DNA of 49,046 nt, from positions 1 to 49,046 of IMG/VR virus record IMGVR_UViG_3300037245_000994. One strand, written 5' to 3'. The number at the start of each line of letters is the position of its first letter. Position 1 is the first letter of the stretch. Made by a program: the position numbers and the translations under genes. This DNA comes from a virus. The notes beneath the pieces are model-generated. The model had not been told where the DNA came from and did not search any database. It worked only from the letters and a program-made list of their open reading frames with translations. This document shows, piece after piece, positions 1 to 7,032 of the stretch.

Positions 1-127
1 CACTCAAGACGACGTAACCTCTGACGTAACTAGGGCCGAAATACAAACAAAGATCGCCCACAAACAGTTGGACAAAGAAAGAATCCAGCTTGATATTGAG
101 GAGTTAGAAGAAGAAATCGAAATACTT
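1..127. repeat. Terminal direct repeat, left copy
   Basis: These 127 bases recur without a mismatch at 48920-49046. The copy lies inside one open reading frame that continues across the join. An exact overlap of this length is what a k-mer assembler (k=127) leaves at the ends of a circular contig, so I infer a circular map of 48,919 bp. A true short terminal repeat in the virion is possible but less likely, because the length matches a common k value. Confidence 0.95.
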
Positions 128-136
128 GACGCATAA
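2..136 (+). CDS. C-terminal part of a 61-residue coiled-coil protein that crosses the contig join
   Basis: This is the same gene that starts at ATG 48870. Joined across the 127-base overlap it encodes 61 residues and stops at TAA 134-136. The C-terminal half is very rich in Glu, Leu, Ile and Lys with heptad-like spacing (IEELEEEIEIL), so a short coiled coil is likely. No family is recognised. It follows the tail fibre gene and precedes another small charged protein, so a small virion or assembly role in the tail region is a guess from position only. Confidence 0.8.
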   Translation, partial: TQDDVTSDVTRAEIQTKIAHKQLDKERIQLDIEELEEEIEILDA

Positions 137-150
137 TTGGAGAGAAGAAA

Positions 151-372
151 ATGGCAAAGAAAAAGAAAGATCGTGGTGCCATTGAACGACGTTTGGGCAA
201 AGCTGTGCATAAGGCCGGTAAAGAAGAACTGTCGTTTGCGAAGGCATCGAAAGCCTTGAGTGCTGTAGCACAAAAGGAATTGGTAGCATACGATGCAGCA
301 GAGAAAAAACTTCAAGAGGCCCGAGCAAAGATAGTAGAAATCAACAACGAGTTGTCGGCTCTTGACAAATAA
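151..372 (+). CDS. Small basic helical protein, 73 aa
   Basis: The ATG is preceded by GGAGAG at good spacing and lies 14 bases after the previous stop. The N-terminus is strongly basic (MAKKKKDRG). The rest is Ala, Lys and Glu rich and predicted helical, probably a coiled coil. No membrane segment or known motif is visible. It sits between the fibre-proximal coiled-coil gene and a larger Gln/Ala-rich protein in the distal virion cluster. Function unknown. Confidence 0.75.
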   Translation: MAKKKKDRGAIERRLGKAVHKAGKEELSFAKASKALSAVAQKELVAYDAAEKKLQEARAKIVEINNELSALDK

Positions 373-384
373 GAGGAGTGTGTG

Positions 385-1431
385 ATGCCTGTAGAAATGT
401 CCAACGTCGCTTACGACAGAATGTTTAGTGCTGAGAATGGCTATCCACAACGACCTGACCAACCAGAACAACCCCAGAGTCCCGAAGGAATTTACGCCGA
501 GCAGTTCAAATCAGCGAACCAACAACTTGACCAAGACTACGAACAGGCACTTGCGTCCACACAAGAGGAAACAAAAAGAGCCATCAGTTTGCTTCGTGAA
601 CAATCACGCATTAAGTGGGACGCTGTTGACCAAGATCGCTCCATTGATGCTGCTGCCAAGAGTAAGAGAAAGTCTGACTTGGAGACGCAATACGAGGTGC
701 AGGCCGCCGCCATAAACAGTAAACAGGCTCCGGCGACACAGTCATTGCAGCAAGCATACGAGCAACAGCAGCGGGAGATGCAAGCCCAGTTCAAGTCTCA
801 GCAAGAATCTGATGCACAGCTTGTGCGGCTCGGACAAGAAGGTAAGATAGATCCCGCTGAGGTGCTGGCCGAACGATGGTCAAAAGCTCTGGGCCGAAGC
901 ATCCCTGCATCTGCATTTCGCGGTAAGGCTGGGAATATTGAGCAACGTAAGACTGCTCTTGAGGATGACATCCGCGATATGGACCGCATATTGGGGGGCT
1001 TTACAGATGCTACCGCTGGGTTTTTCAAGGGTGCTCTTACGGGAGCAAAACGTGGACAGTTCAGATACGAAGACCCTGCGACCGGAGAGATGCAAAACCT
1101 CAACCCACGTAACAAAGCGGATGCTGTGATTATCGCTCGGTTTAGAGAATTACTCGTGGCCAAACGAGAGAAAGAAACTGAGTTTGCTGAATTGCTCATT
1201 AACAATGACCCAGTGCTCGGCCCTGCGGCTCGTATACAGAAGGATTGGGCGGCTGCTAATGCTGCTCTATCCAAGAACGGACGTAAGGGCGGCGGACTGA
1301 GTGCCGGGATTGTACAAGCAAAAGGTAAACCGCCGCTACCCCCCATTGGTGAGACAATACAGCGACTGCGGGCAGGCGGATTAGAACGTGAAGAAATCAG
1401 AATACAATTGAAAGTCTTGGGGTATAAATAA
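385..1431 (+). CDS. Gln/Ala-rich helical virion-module protein, 348 aa
   Basis: ATG 385 is preferred to GTG 382 because AGGAG ends six bases before it. Roughly residues 25-150 are rich in Gln, Ala, Glu and Lys and look like a long helical or coiled-coil stretch. The remainder is mixed and soluble, and no enzyme motif was seen. The stop overlaps the next start as TAATG, so it is translationally coupled to the 1184-residue internal virion protein. In podovirus-like genomes the position just before the giant internal protein is often taken by another ejected protein; that role is inferred from context only. Confidence 0.8.
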   Translation: MPVEMSNVAYDRMFSAENGYPQRPDQPEQPQSPEGIYAEQFKSANQQLDQDYEQALASTQEETKRAISLLREQSRIKWDAVDQDRSIDAAAKSKRKSDLETQYEVQAAAINSKQAPATQSLQQAYEQQQREMQAQFKSQQESDAQLVRLGQEGKIDPAEVLAERWSKALGRSIPASAFRGKAGNIEQRKTALEDDIRDMDRILGGFTDATAGFFKGALTGAKRGQFRYEDPATGEMQNLNPRNKADAVIIARFRELLVAKREKETEFAELLINNDPVLGPAARIQKDWAAANAALSKNGRKGGGLSAGIVQAKGKPPLPPIGETIQRLRAGGLEREEIRIQLKVLGYK

Positions 1432-4400
1432 TGAGTGCAATAGACGATGCCTTGAATGCTGAGTTTGGTGGACTACCACAGATTGACGCGGCACTGGACG
1501 TCGAATTTGCACAGCCCAGCATTAGGATCGACGCTGCTCTTGACGCAGAATTTGAACAAGGCGGACGCTTCCGGGGTGCGGGTTATACTGCGGAATGGAT
1601 GCCGAAAGCAGGCATCACCGATGTCCCAGGAATTGCGGGACGTGGTTTAGTCCGTGCAGAACTTGGTGTTGCAAAGGGCGTGCTCGGCACACTCAATGCA
1701 ATGCTCAACATCCCCAAAGAAAGACTTAGCAGATTGGGTGGATCGTTTGGTGGCGGCTTTCTAATACCTGAAGAAGAAACCAAGAGACGCACAGCACCAA
1801 TCCGCGAGGCCCGGCGCAGGATAATCTCTGCTCAGGAGCGATTTGACGTGCAATACTCTGGTGGCTTGGCGTGGGGCACCCGTGTTGTAGCCGAGGCAAT
1901 CCCGTACATGGCTAATGCTATGGCCGCTGGTGTCGTTGCAGGTCCTATAGGTGCTGCAACTGTTGGGTTCGTCATTGAGGGTGATAACGCTTATGACGAA
2001 GCTATTGCCAGCGGTGCTACCGAAGCTCAAGCGAATACAGAACGAGTCGTAGTCGGCTCCATCAATGCTGGTATTGAGGCGTTGCAGATTGGACGACTGT
2101 TAAAATTCTCACAATCGGGCAAGCATTCTCTCAAAGCATTCATCAAGTTGGCCCGAGAGAAGGGCATCAAAGCTGCCGGTGGTGAACTCAAGGGGTTTAC
2201 CGCAGGCGTGCTGCGTCTGTCAATCGAGAATGCCATAGAGGAGTTCGTGCAAGAAGGCGTATCAATGGGAACACCTGCTATTCTACGTGGCGAGTACCCG
2301 AAGAAGGCTGACGGCACCCCCGATTATTGGGCTATCACTAACCGTCTCGGCGAAGCTGGATTTGCCGGGGCATTCACAGGCCCGATCCTTGGTTTAGGGG
2401 GTCAGGCTATCGCAGGTCGAGGTAGTCAAACAATCCAAACTCAAACTGAATCTATGGTGAAGGAGCAGGAATTTGTTGAATTTGAAGACCCAACATCTGA
2501 AGTAGCGTTGATGAAAACTATTGATGTGATGGAGCAATTGAGTACTCAGTTTTCACCACAAGAAATAGATGCGGGGCTTAAACAATGGCTCAAGACGCCT
2601 GAAGGACAAGCCGAGGCTTCATTAGGGCAAGCAGGGACTCCAAAGGATGCTATTCAGGCAGAAGTTTTTGCTCGATTGTTGTTATCGAAAAAACCAAAAG
2701 CTGTTGCAGCAATGAATAGAACATTAGCCCAGCCCGCCTCAATAATTGGCAAAGACTCGCCGCTCACAATTTCATCTGTCGATCAGGTTTACGCCGACGA
2801 ACCAGCAACGGTGAACCACATAGAGCAACGTCGCCAACAACAGGTGCAGAACCTTGAGTCTGAGGGTGTGCCTCGCAAGGACGCTGAAGCTATGACGGTC
2901 ACACCCGACGAAGTTAAAGCTGAGGCCAAGAAACTCAAGAAACAAGAGAAGCAGGCCAAGGCAATGCGTAAGAAAGAGATTAAGCACGCAGGCCCGGTGG
3001 GACAGATTCGCGCACGCTTGGATACGGTCAAGGCAAAGAGTCCATCCCGGAATGCAAGACGGCGACAAGGGCGAGTAACATCCTGGCTGACTGACACACG
3101 AGATAAGCTCTCCTCTTATGTAGACGGCCAGAGTAAGTTGTATCAATTAGCACGGCAACTTGACGGTTATGACGACAGTGGCCCGATGACTACTCATATA
3201 ATCAGACCTGTTCGTGCAGCTATGTCCCACGCTCGCGGTATGATGATGGACGGTATGAAGGGGATTCGTGCCAGGACTGACGCAGCCGGTGTAGACCTCA
3301 CAAAGCTCATGGCCCGGCGTAAGACCAACCTCGCCGGAGGTATGCAGTTCACTGGCACCGAGATGGCTGGATTGCATTTGGTGGCCCAAGATCCCGATGG
3401 TCGTCGGAGATTAGATGCTGACTTTGGCAAGGACGTGGTTGACGAAATCATAACAAGTGTAGAGCAACAGCCAGACCTGATGGTGATGCGTGATGCGGTG
3501 CGGGAATACATTGACAGCCGCACCACTGAGTTCATGGCTACAGCCGGGGCTATGGAGATCGAAGTAACGGCCCACGATATGTATGTGGCTCTGCTTACGC
3601 TCGATCCCACTGAATTACAAGACACAGACATCGGTGAGTTGTTCGGGGCGAAGCAAGGCAGACATGTTCGTAATAAGCTACGTGTTCGTGGTAAAGAGAA
3701 GACAATCAAGAGGACTAAGACTGATGCAGCGGTGCAGTATGACCTGATGAAGATCATGCCCAACGTAATTCAAGGCATGGAACACTTCATTGCTGCTGGC
3801 CCGGCAACACAGAGAGCCGGAGAGATCCTTGCCGATCCCGAATTGAAGCGTAGATTGAACCGCGCCACTCGCGGGCATGGAGCCAAGCTGTTCAACAAAT
3901 GGCTGAAGGACTCAGCCCTCGGAGCAGTAGATCGTCAGAGTTCAGGCATGGACAAGATCGCCTATGACTTGCGGCGGAATGCCATTGGCTTCGTGCTGGG
4001 CCACAAATATCTATCCGTGGTCCCCAAGCAAGCAATATCCTCACTCAACGCTATCAGCCTGGACCCACGATTGGCTCCGGGTATTTTCAAGCGGATGTTC
4101 AGTTATGGCTACCCTGGTAATCTTGAGAGTGATTGGAAGTTTGCGAGCGGGAAGTCTGAATTGGTGAAGAATAGAGATTGGGAGCGTGATGCTCGCCGGT
4201 CGTTTAACGCCAAAGGCATGAAGCGATTCTTTAAGCATAAGAGGCTATCGCCACTGGCTATGCGTGGTACAGCTACAGTTGACCGAGGCACGGTTACTGC
4301 TGTGTGGCGGAGTAAGTATGAATTAGAAATGAATCGGACGAGCGGCGATGAGAAATTGTCCATACAGCGGGCCGACGATATGGTTTCGCAGACACAGCCG

Positions 4401-4985
4401 ATGGGTAACGTGGAAGACTTGCCGCACTTCTTCCGTGGTGGTATCCTTGAGAGCATGGCCTCGACGTTCATGGGCCAGCCGAATACTAACTGGAACAACA
4501 TGCGACATAACATTTGGGGAGAAATGCGGGCTGGAAAAATCAGCAAAGCAAAAGCATTTGAACGCTTTCTCCTTGGTGTGGTGCTGCCATCACAAGTACT
4601 CGGGTTTGTCTCTCGTGGTCGATTGCCAAGGGAGCCTGAAGAGATGCTGGAAGACTTGGCATTCTATGCTGTGACCCCGTGGTTCTTCTTTGGACGATGG
4701 GGCTACAACGTAGTTAAAGGACAATGGGATGCAGAGGATGCGGCATTGAACAAGATGCCGTTAACTGGATTGGAAGAGGCGAGTGCTGCTATTTCTGATT
4801 TGAAGAAGGGTAAGTACCGAGGCGTGGTCGAACACGGAGTTGGTGCTTATGGTGCGGTTACAGGTAAAGTCCCGAAGCAGGTTATCACTACCACTGGTGG
4901 CATCATTGATCTGCTTACAGAAGAAACCGATGACCTGCGGCGTTTGTATTGGAGCAAGAATTTTCTGAAGTATAAAGATGAGTAG
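1431..4985 (+). CDS. Giant internal virion / DNA ejection protein candidate, 1184 aa
   Basis: This is the largest gene in the window. The N-terminus holds three diverged copies of a short motif of the type IDAALDAEF (about residues 4-12, 18-26 and 33-41). From about 130 to 340 there are Gly/Ala-rich amphipathic or hydrophobic stretches (for example AFTGPILGLGGQAIAGRG) of the kind found in internal virion proteins and large polyvalent proteins that are ejected with the DNA. A highly charged Lys/Glu linker lies near 490-540. The C-terminal 600 residues are mixed alpha-helical. No transglycosylase or peptidase motif was recognised. Its position after fibre and nozzle genes fits an ejection protein; biochemical function is unknown. 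Confidence 0.85.
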   Translation: MSAIDDALNAEFGGLPQIDAALDVEFAQPSIRIDAALDAEFEQGGRFRGAGYTAEWMPKAGITDVPGIAGRGLVRAELGVAKGVLGTLNAMLNIPKERLSRLGGSFGGGFLIPEEETKRRTAPIREARRRIISAQERFDVQYSGGLAWGTRVVAEAIPYMANAMAAGVVAGPIGAATVGFVIEGDNAYDEAIASGATEAQANTERVVVGSINAGIEALQIGRLLKFSQSGKHSLKAFIKLAREKGIKAAGGELKGFTAGVLRLSIENAIEEFVQEGVSMGTPAILRGEYPKKADGTPDYWAITNRLGEAGFAGAFTGPILGLGGQAIAGRGSQTIQTQTESMVKEQEFVEFEDPTSEVALMKTIDVMEQLSTQFSPQEIDAGLKQWLKTPEGQAEASLGQAGTPKDAIQAEVFARLLLSKKPKAVAAMNRTLAQPASIIGKDSPLTISSVDQVYADEPATVNHIEQRRQQQVQNLESEGVPRKDAEAMTVTPDEVKAEAKKLKKQEKQAKAMRKKEIKHAGPVGQIRARLDTVKAKSPSRNARRRQGRVTSWLTDTRDKLSSYVDGQSKLYQLARQLDGYDDSGPMTTHIIRPVRAAMSHARGMMMDGMKGIRARTDAAGVDLTKLMARRKTNLAGGMQFTGTEMAGLHLVAQDPDGRRRLDADFGKDVVDEIITSVEQQPDLMVMRDAVREYIDSRTTEFMATAGAMEIEVTAHDMYVALLTLDPTELQDTDIGELFGAKQGRHVRNKLRVRGKEKTIKRTKTDAAVQYDLMKIMPNVIQGMEHFIAAGPATQRAGEILADPELKRRLNRATRGHGAKLFNKWLKDSALGAVDRQSSGMDKIAYDLRRNAIGFVLGHKYLSVVPKQAISSLNAISLDPRLAPGIFKRMFSYGYPGNLESDWKFASGKSELVKNRDWERDARRSFNAKGMKRFFKHKRLSPLAMRGTATVDRGTVTAVWRSKYELEMNRTSGDEKLSIQRADDMVSQTQPMGNVEDLPHFFRGGILESMASTFMGQPNTNWNNMRHNIWGEMRAGKISKAKAFERFLLGVVLPSQVLGFVSRGRLPREPEEMLEDLAFYAVTPWFFFGRWGYNVVKGQWDAEDAALNKMPLTGLEEASAAISDLKKGKYRGVVEHGVGAYGAVTGKVPKQVITTTGGIIDLLTEETDDLRRLYWSKNFLKYKDE

Positions 4986-4994
4986 GAGTTTCTG

Positions 4995-5228
4995 ATGGAC
5001 AGCGAACTGAATGATAGACTAGACAAACTTGATCTCCGTAAATTAGTCATGTTCAATATTTTTGAGACGCGAGCAAATCGGAAACTCCTAAACAACCATC
5101 TGCGACATCACGAAGAGAACATAAAGATCGCCAACGAGCGGAGGTGGAAAGTCTACCTCCTGCTCGCAGGCTGTTTCTTAACTACTGTCGGTGGTATGGC
5201 TGTCGCCCCCTTCGCATTTCTTTTGTAG
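4995..5228 (+). CDS. Holin-like small membrane protein, 77 aa
   Basis: GGAG precedes the ATG by eight bases, and the start follows the previous gene by nine bases. Residues 1-50 form a charged, probably coiled-coil helix. Residues about 53-75 form one hydrophobic segment (VYLLLAGCFLTTVGGMAVAP), giving the N-in helix plus C-terminal anchor layout known from XhlA-type phage lysis proteins. It is the last gene of the rightward operon, a common place for lysis genes. Its 3' end overlaps the oppositely oriented gene ending at 5178 by 51 bases. The holin role is inferred from topology and position. Confidence 0.7.
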   Translation: MDSELNDRLDKLDLRKLVMFNIFETRANRKLLNNHLRHHEENIKIANERRWKVYLLLAGCFLTTVGGMAVAPFAFLL

Positions 5229-5531
5229 GGTTTTGATTTCGGTGGTCATTGTTTCGATGGCTTGGCCGAGTTCACTATCTATCGTTGCCCCAAACCGAGT
5301 AAAACATATTTCTTTAGTTCTGTGACTCAATTTCAAATTATCCCGTAAGGCTCTCGCAGCGTTTGTAATGCTTGCTTTGCTAATGTAATAATACGCACCA
5401 GTTTCGCATATCAATAACCCACGAGGGTCGAGAATTAGTGTGTCAATTTCTCCATCACTGGCAAAAGCGATGGTCGCCTTGTGGTAGTATGCTTGCGCCA
5501 CAAACGGAATGTCAGGATTTTGTTTTTTCAT
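5178..5531 (-). CDS. Hypothetical protein, 117 aa
   Basis: A strong GAGGGGG site lies five bases before the ATG. The protein is soluble and mixed alpha/beta, with a beta-rich start and a charged helical C-terminus containing two Cys-free helices and a final Cys. It is the last gene of the long leftward operon and converges on the holin-like gene. No family recognised. Confidence 0.7.
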   Translation of the reverse strand: MKKQNPDIPFVAQAYYHKATIAFASDGEIDTLILDPRGLLICETGAYYYISKASITNAARALRDNLKLSHRTKEICFTRFGATIDSELGQAIETMTTEIKTLQKKCEGGDSHTTDSS

Positions 5532-5551
5532 TTCTGCCCCCTCTTTTATTT

Positions 5552-5770
5552 TTACAAATCAATTAGAAATCTAATCGCCATCGCTGCCACTTGAACAGCT
5601 TCTTCTTTCGCACTATAGAGTTTGTTGGCTTTAATGTCGTCCCAAAGTTCGTCCACTTCTTCTTTGATTATTGCATAACCTTCGTGACTACTGTTGAACG
5701 TGCCAAACTTCGCTGTTGCCCTCTCTAACTCGGCTAAAACTTTGGCAACCGCTTCTTCTTGTTTATCCAT
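5552..5770 (-). CDS. MazG-like nucleotide pyrophosphohydrolase-related protein, 72 aa
   Basis: The central segment KEEVDELWDDIK and the following EEAVQVAAMAIRFL match the all-alpha NTP pyrophosphohydrolase (MazG-type) pattern, in which two acidic helices bind metal. Such small phage proteins hydrolyse non-canonical or excess dNTPs, or sit in operons doing so. At 72 residues it is a minimal single-domain form. The start overlaps the upstream stop by eight bases. Family membership is by pattern; activity is not shown. Confidence 0.7.
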   Translation of the reverse strand: MDKQEEAVAKVLAELERATAKFGTFNSSHEGYAIIKEEVDELWDDIKANKLYSAKEEAVQVAAMAIRFLIDL

Positions 5771-6002
5771 TAGTTCTCTCTTTCAGGAATTTATTGACAT
5801 GGCGCTTAGTCGTGAACCATTTACTTGTCGTCATTTTGTACGGCGGAGGCCACAATCTTTGGAGGTCGCCGCAGCGCATCCATTGTCTGACATACCGATG
5901 GGGGACACGGACTCCTGTCTGCTGGAAGATGTATAGCGGGACTTCGTGGGATTCCACCAAACTTCCGGGGTAGTCCCGTTTCAGACGATCCAAAGTTCGC
6001 AT
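5763..6002 (-). CDS. Small putative DNA-binding protein, 79 aa
   Basis: GAGGT lies five bases before the ATG. The protein is basic, with a likely helix-turn-helix-sized core (residues about 25-45) followed by a Trp- and Lys-rich tail, resembling excisionase or small phage regulators; this is a weak resemblance. It overlaps the upstream reading frame 5821-6240 for 182 bases in another frame. Its good ribosome site and protein-like composition suggest that this frame is the real one in the overlap. Confidence 0.6.
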   Translation of the reverse strand: MRTLDRLKRDYPGSLVESHEVPLYIFQQTGVRVPHRYVRQWMRCGDLQRLWPPPYKMTTSKWFTTKRHVNKFLKERTNG

Positions 6003-6240
6003 TGTCTACCTCGTACCAATAACACGGCTCATTAAATTGATTCATGGGTACTGCCAGGTGATACTTATGGCCGTGTTTGGTCGTGATCCTCACCGCCCAT
6101 CCTCGCCGCTCACTACTTGGGAGCGGACTGAACACGCCTAAGTGCTCAACCCGTCCCGTTCGTAATGCTGTGCGGATGACAATGTCCTCTTGGGTGGCAG
6201 TGATTAGCCACTTGATGAGTTGTTCTTTGTCACGCAGCAT
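5821..6240 (-). CDS. Hypothetical protein, up to 139 aa, with suspicious overlapping tail
   Basis: AGGGGGG is placed well before the ATG. Residues 1-80 look like a genuine soluble domain (aromatic, beta-rich, ending about CYWYEVDNA). The last 60 residues are Pro, Ser and Arg rich and lie over the next gene in a different frame, so they may be read-through of a lost stop rather than selected sequence. No family recognised. Confidence 0.55.
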   Translation of the reverse strand: MLRDKEQLIKWLITATQEDIVIRTALRTGRVEHLGVFSPLPSSERRGWAVRITTKHGHKYHLAVPMNQFNEPCYWYEVDNANFGSSETGLPRKFGGIPRSPAIHLPADRSPCPPSVCQTMDALRRPPKIVASAVQNDDK

Positions 6241-6251
6241 TTCAATCCCCC

Positions 6252-6359
6252 CTAGCCGTAGTATGGGTTACGCCTGCCTTTTCTTGATTCCCGTTCCCAA
6301 TAAGAGATCACCTTCTTCTTCACCCTCTTCTTCACCTTCTTCTTCACCCTCTTCTTCAC
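6252..6359 (-). CDS. 35-residue basic peptide with a four-fold VKKR/VKKK repeat
   Basis: GTG 6359 follows a GGAGG site formed by the end of the upstream lipoprotein gene, at six bases spacing. The first 16 residues are four tandem tetrapeptides (V-K-K-R, V-K-K-K, then the same again), encoded by a 12-base DNA tandem repeat. Residues 17-35 are ISYWERESRKGRRNPYYG-like, also basic. The TAG stop overlaps the ribosome site of the next gene. The net charge is very high, so nucleic-acid or membrane binding is plausible. The reading is coherent but the family is unknown. Confidence 0.5.
   Translation of the reverse strand: MKKRVKKKVKKRVKKKVISYWERESRKGRRNPYYG
6312..6359. repeat. Tandem 12-bp repeat, four units
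   Basis: Read on the minus strand the units are GTGAAGAAGAGG, GTGAAGAAGAAG, then the same pair again, so it can also be seen as two exact 24-bp units. It encodes the VKKR/VKKK peptide. Such a repeat can expand or contract by slippage in whole codons. Confidence 0.9.
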
Positions 6360-6360
6360 T

Positions 6361-6798
6361 TTACACCTCCTCAACATCCTCTTTCCTCAGATCGCCAGGC
6401 CGCTTCAGGAACATCCACCCGGCTCCCAATCCCAACATACCTGTTGCCGCACCAAACACCCCAGTCGGACCAAACAGTGTCTCACGCAGAGCTTCAGCAG
6501 GAATGAGATTGTCAGACACGCTATTGGCCAAGAAAGCCTTCAACCTGCTATCCTTCTTCACGGCCTCCAAAAATGCCTCACGCTTCTCCACGCCCACAAA
6601 ATTCAACTCTTTGCCCAATCTCTTCGCGTCTGCAATGGTGGTGAAGGGGAGCAAGCTGGTCATGTTCGCATCGGTGTACTCACCCACCCGCTCGTCCACA
6701 TAGCACGGCACAAGATAATCCTGCATCGCACACCCCACCATGAGGGCGACGAATAAGACAAGGCAGATTGCTGCTGTTAAGATTCTAAATATTTTCAT
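6361..6798 (-). CDS. Putative lipoprotein with C-terminal hydrophobic segment, 145 aa
   Basis: ATG 6798 overlaps the upstream TGA as ATGA. The N-terminus is a signal peptide with a lipobox ending LMVGC (Cys near residue 22), so processing by signal peptidase II and lipid attachment are expected. A Gly-rich hydrophobic stretch (GPTGVFGAATGMLGLGAGWM) lies near the C-terminus and could be a second membrane segment. Roles to consider are o-spanin-like lysis function, or envelope modification or superinfection exclusion during early infection; it lies in the early arm rather than with the holin. No family recognised. Confidence 0.7.
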   Translation of the reverse strand: MKIFRILTAAICLVLFVALMVGCAMQDYLVPCYVDERVGEYTDANMTSLLPFTTIADAKRLGKELNFVGVEKREAFLEAVKKDSRLKAFLANSVSDNLIPAEALRETLFGPTGVFGAATGMLGLGAGWMFLKRPGDLRKEDVEEV

Positions 6799-7031
6799 TT
6801 TGTCACCTTCAGACAACCTCGCCTGTCAAGTTTTAAGCCAATCTTTTTACTGATGTCCGAAGCAAGATGCAGACCACCCAAACTATTTATTGACAACAGA
6901 TGTCCCGCATCGATACAATTACCTTTTTTATCAACGACTTGTAGCTCTATTCCACCCCCGAGAGACACCAACCTCAACCTCAACGGCTGCTTTGCTTTCT
7001 TCTGAACTTCGTTCCATATCTCAACTTTCAT
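6795..7031 (-). CDS. Hypothetical protein, 78 aa
   Basis: AGGAG precedes the ATG and overlaps the end of the primase gene. The protein is beta-rich with basic residues and looks like a small single domain. The stop overlaps the lipoprotein start by four bases, so the two are translationally coupled. Function unknown. Confidence 0.65.
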   Translation of the reverse strand: MKVEIWNEVQKKAKQPLRLRLVSLGGGIELQVVDKKGNCIDAGHLLSINSLGGLHLASDISKKIGLKLDRRGCLKVTK

Positions 7032-7032
7032 T

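Noticed and set aside
4-471. Open frame of 155 residues on the minus strand
   Set aside because: It lies opposite three well-signalled plus-strand genes, is rich in Ser and Phe as antisense frames often are, and has no ribosome site.
798-1346. Minus-strand frame of 182 residues
   Set aside because: Antisense to the 385-1431 gene, no start signals, composition typical of a shadow frame.
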